Assembly (NCBI RefSeq): GCF_002775205.1
Contig: NC_036445.1
Span: 24,594,953 to 24,658,952 of the forward strand
Length of the DNA stretch: 64,000 bases
Source: Xiphophorus maculatus
Taxonomy: Eukaryota; Chordata; Actinopteri; Cyprinodontiformes; Poeciliidae
Reading direction: 5' to 3'
The notes under the pieces were generated by a model. It was not told the origin of the DNA. It made no database searches and saw only the letters and a program-made list of their open reading frames with translations. Position numbers and translations under genes: made by a program. Of this stretch, positions 63,001-64,000 are shown in pieces; position 1 is the stretch's first letter; every line of letters starts with the position of its first letter.

Positions 63001-64000
63001 TGGACTGACTGCCTCCTTGGAGCTTCACTTTCCAAGTCTTCAAGCTTCCGCCTTCCAGAGTAGCCCTCCCCCACTCAGTTCCTTCAGACTAGCCAGCAGC
63101 AATTAGCATTTCCACCTAGTGGAACTGCACATCTCCTGCGCTCATCATACAAGCTACTTCTCAGTGAAATGGTAGTGAAAACGTTGCTAAAGGTTTAACA
63201 GAGAGGCCATTTTGTGATGACTTCCTGGATGTGGAGTTTCAGAATGAGCAGGAGCTTTTCAATAGACATATACATAGAACATTTTTATAACACAAGGTAA
63301 TGTAGTTATTTGATTTTGTTATAAAATGGCACTGTGCGGTAGAAAAACACATAATACTGCCCCTTTAGTACATGCTCCTTTCACAATTATGTCAAACTAC
63401 TTTTGGTGGTTTGTGACATTAAATCCTGCTAAAACGTCATGATGTTTGTTGTTGCAAAGTCATAAAACATGCATAAGAACCAGACACAGTGATCGCTGTA
63501 TGTGTTTACCACAGGTTGGTCCAGGTGGGAATCTTCCAGTGACTAGTCCAATCACGTTGACTGTGGCAGGTTTGCCCAGTCAGTCTCAGAGCTCCAGCAG
63601 AGTTTCCTGTCAGTCCACGCCGACAAACAGTGAGCTAAAACGGGCTACCACAGTCCAGCCTCCCTCTCTGTCTCCCCAGGTTGGGACACCTTTCACATCC
63701 GGATGTGCTTGCTGTTTTAGTAGCAAATTTAGGATTTTCACCATCTAATTACACTGATGTTTCTTAAACGTTGCACTAACTCCTTGTTTAGAGTTTACAT
63801 CATTTGCCTTTCTCCTGTTTGCTACCTTGTTGTGTAAAATGACCCGACAGGAACACCGTGTTGATGGCTAACTTTTTCCCCTCCCTCACCAAGGAGAACT
63901 CAGCCCTCAGTGCTGACTCGTTCAGCCTGAGACCTAAGAAATCCAAAGAGCAGCTGGCAGAGCTGAAAGCCAGCTACCTGAAGAACCACTTCGCCTCCGA
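60072..64000 (+). CDS. zhx1: Zinc fingers and homeoboxes protein 1, 5' part of coding region (partial, no zinc fingers)
   Basis: A nuclear homeodomain repressor family. Coding exons are 60072-60273, 60832-61304, 62270-62488, 62576-62791, 63515-63679 and 63894 to the window end. The 5' UTR continues back to the acceptor at 59969. Phases agree at all junctions, giving about 460 residues so far (human 873 in total). [14 protein letters not shown] is the family's N-terminal signature. SISKTPIMKM of human aligns to [12 protein letters not shown]. Homeodomain 1 runs from about residue 250 to 315 with [36 protein letters not shown] and [15 protein letters not shown] identify ZHX1 rather than ZHX2 or ZHX3. 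The last exon starts homeodomain 2 ([19 protein letters not shown]). The two C2H2 fingers that human has between the N-terminus and SKTPIM are absent. Exon 2 encodes an Asp/Ser/Gly-rich linker instead. Confidence 0.93.
60377..60720. mobile_element. Possible hAT-like fragment in the zhx1 intron
   Basis: The stretch gtgggccaaatccggcccgcc, then a tgtggccctttagctcagg-like piece and ttttcaacctgcgggtcc, resembles a common fish hAT-derived repeat. It fills part of the 558-bp intron where the zinc-finger exon would be expected. Boundaries are unclear. Confidence 0.4.
61451..61902 (+). mobile_element. TIR element, family 'GGGCTGAAACGATTAATCG', copy 5
   Basis: The best preserved left end: AGGGCTGAAACGATGAATCG. 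The right end is tagttgcggctct. It carries the caactaatttagtaatcgat and ggccattttgctaaaa boxes. 452 bp, in zhx1 intron 3, non-coding. Confidence 0.75.
62162..62222 (+). repeat. 35-bp tandem duplication
   Basis: The unit starting ttgatactaaatagcaaaca is present at 62162-62196 and again, 26 bp long, at 62197-62222. The shared bases are identical, so it is recent. It lies 48 bp before a zhx1 exon and could include a branch point. Confidence 0.9.
62860..63366. mobile_element. TIR element ending in CCCCTTTA, copy 2
   Basis: It shares inner segments with 24080-24476 in reverse order and orientation: tttgagtgatcctttaagctcccttgg and cagttccttcagactagcc. Both copies end with the same CCCCTTTA end, as expected for an element with inverted termini. 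In zhx1 intron 5. Confidence 0.55.

Overview
The window is vertebrate nuclear DNA and almost certainly from a teleost fish. Every gene is split by GT-AG introns, many of them only 70-150 bp. The proteins are clear orthologues of human ones. The spacers are full of fish-type DNA transposon debris: Tc1-like relics, hAT-like MITEs with terminal inverted repeats, and tRNA-derived SINEs. The repeat mix suggests a percomorph, but I cannot name a species from sequence alone.

Layout, left to right. (1) 1-9.4 kb: only the 3'-terminal exon of a CD225/dispanin membrane protein gene (+); its other exons must lie off the left edge. (2) 9.4-14.2 kb: gene-free, transposon-rich. (3) 14.3-22.6 kb: sdha (-), all 15 coding exons, 663 aa. 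(4) 23.4-26.1 kb: ccdc127 (+), head to head with sdha as in mammals. (5) 27.1-28.8 kb: tcap/telethonin (-), two exons. (6) 31.6-33.1 kb: mrpl32 (-), three exons, head to head with (7) 33.6-36.8 kb: psma2 (+), eight exons, 234 aa; this pair is also kept in mammals. (8) 37.7-54.7 kb: atad2 (+), 29 coding exons, 1469 aa. (9) 57.2-64.0 kb (edge): zhx1 (+), a non-coding first exon and six coding exons, cut by the window end. atad2-zhx1 is an ancient tandem pair.

There is no operon-like system. Shared control is plausible at the two divergent promoters: sdha/ccdc127, and mrpl32/psma2. sdha and mrpl32 serve mitochondrial respiration and translation, psma2 is a 20S proteasome subunit, tcap is a sarcomere Z-disc protein, and atad2 and zhx1 are chromatin and transcription factors. 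The block joins gene sets that in human sit on four chromosomes (5p, 17q, 7p, 8q).

The most notable observation is that zhx1 has no coding sequence for the paired C2H2 zinc fingers that define the family. The conserved N-terminus splices in frame to the region just before homeodomain 1, and the 558-bp intron between them holds no zinc-finger sequence. The same gene has introns inside its coding region, one within homeodomain 1, and its spliced 5' leader could carry a 133-codon upstream ORF. Other points are a GC-AG intron in sdha, a TG microsatellite abutting the tcap splice acceptor, several perfect hairpins, and a TIR repeat family present five times. All exon boundaries were read by eye and checked by codon phase across each junction; none was tested against transcripts.
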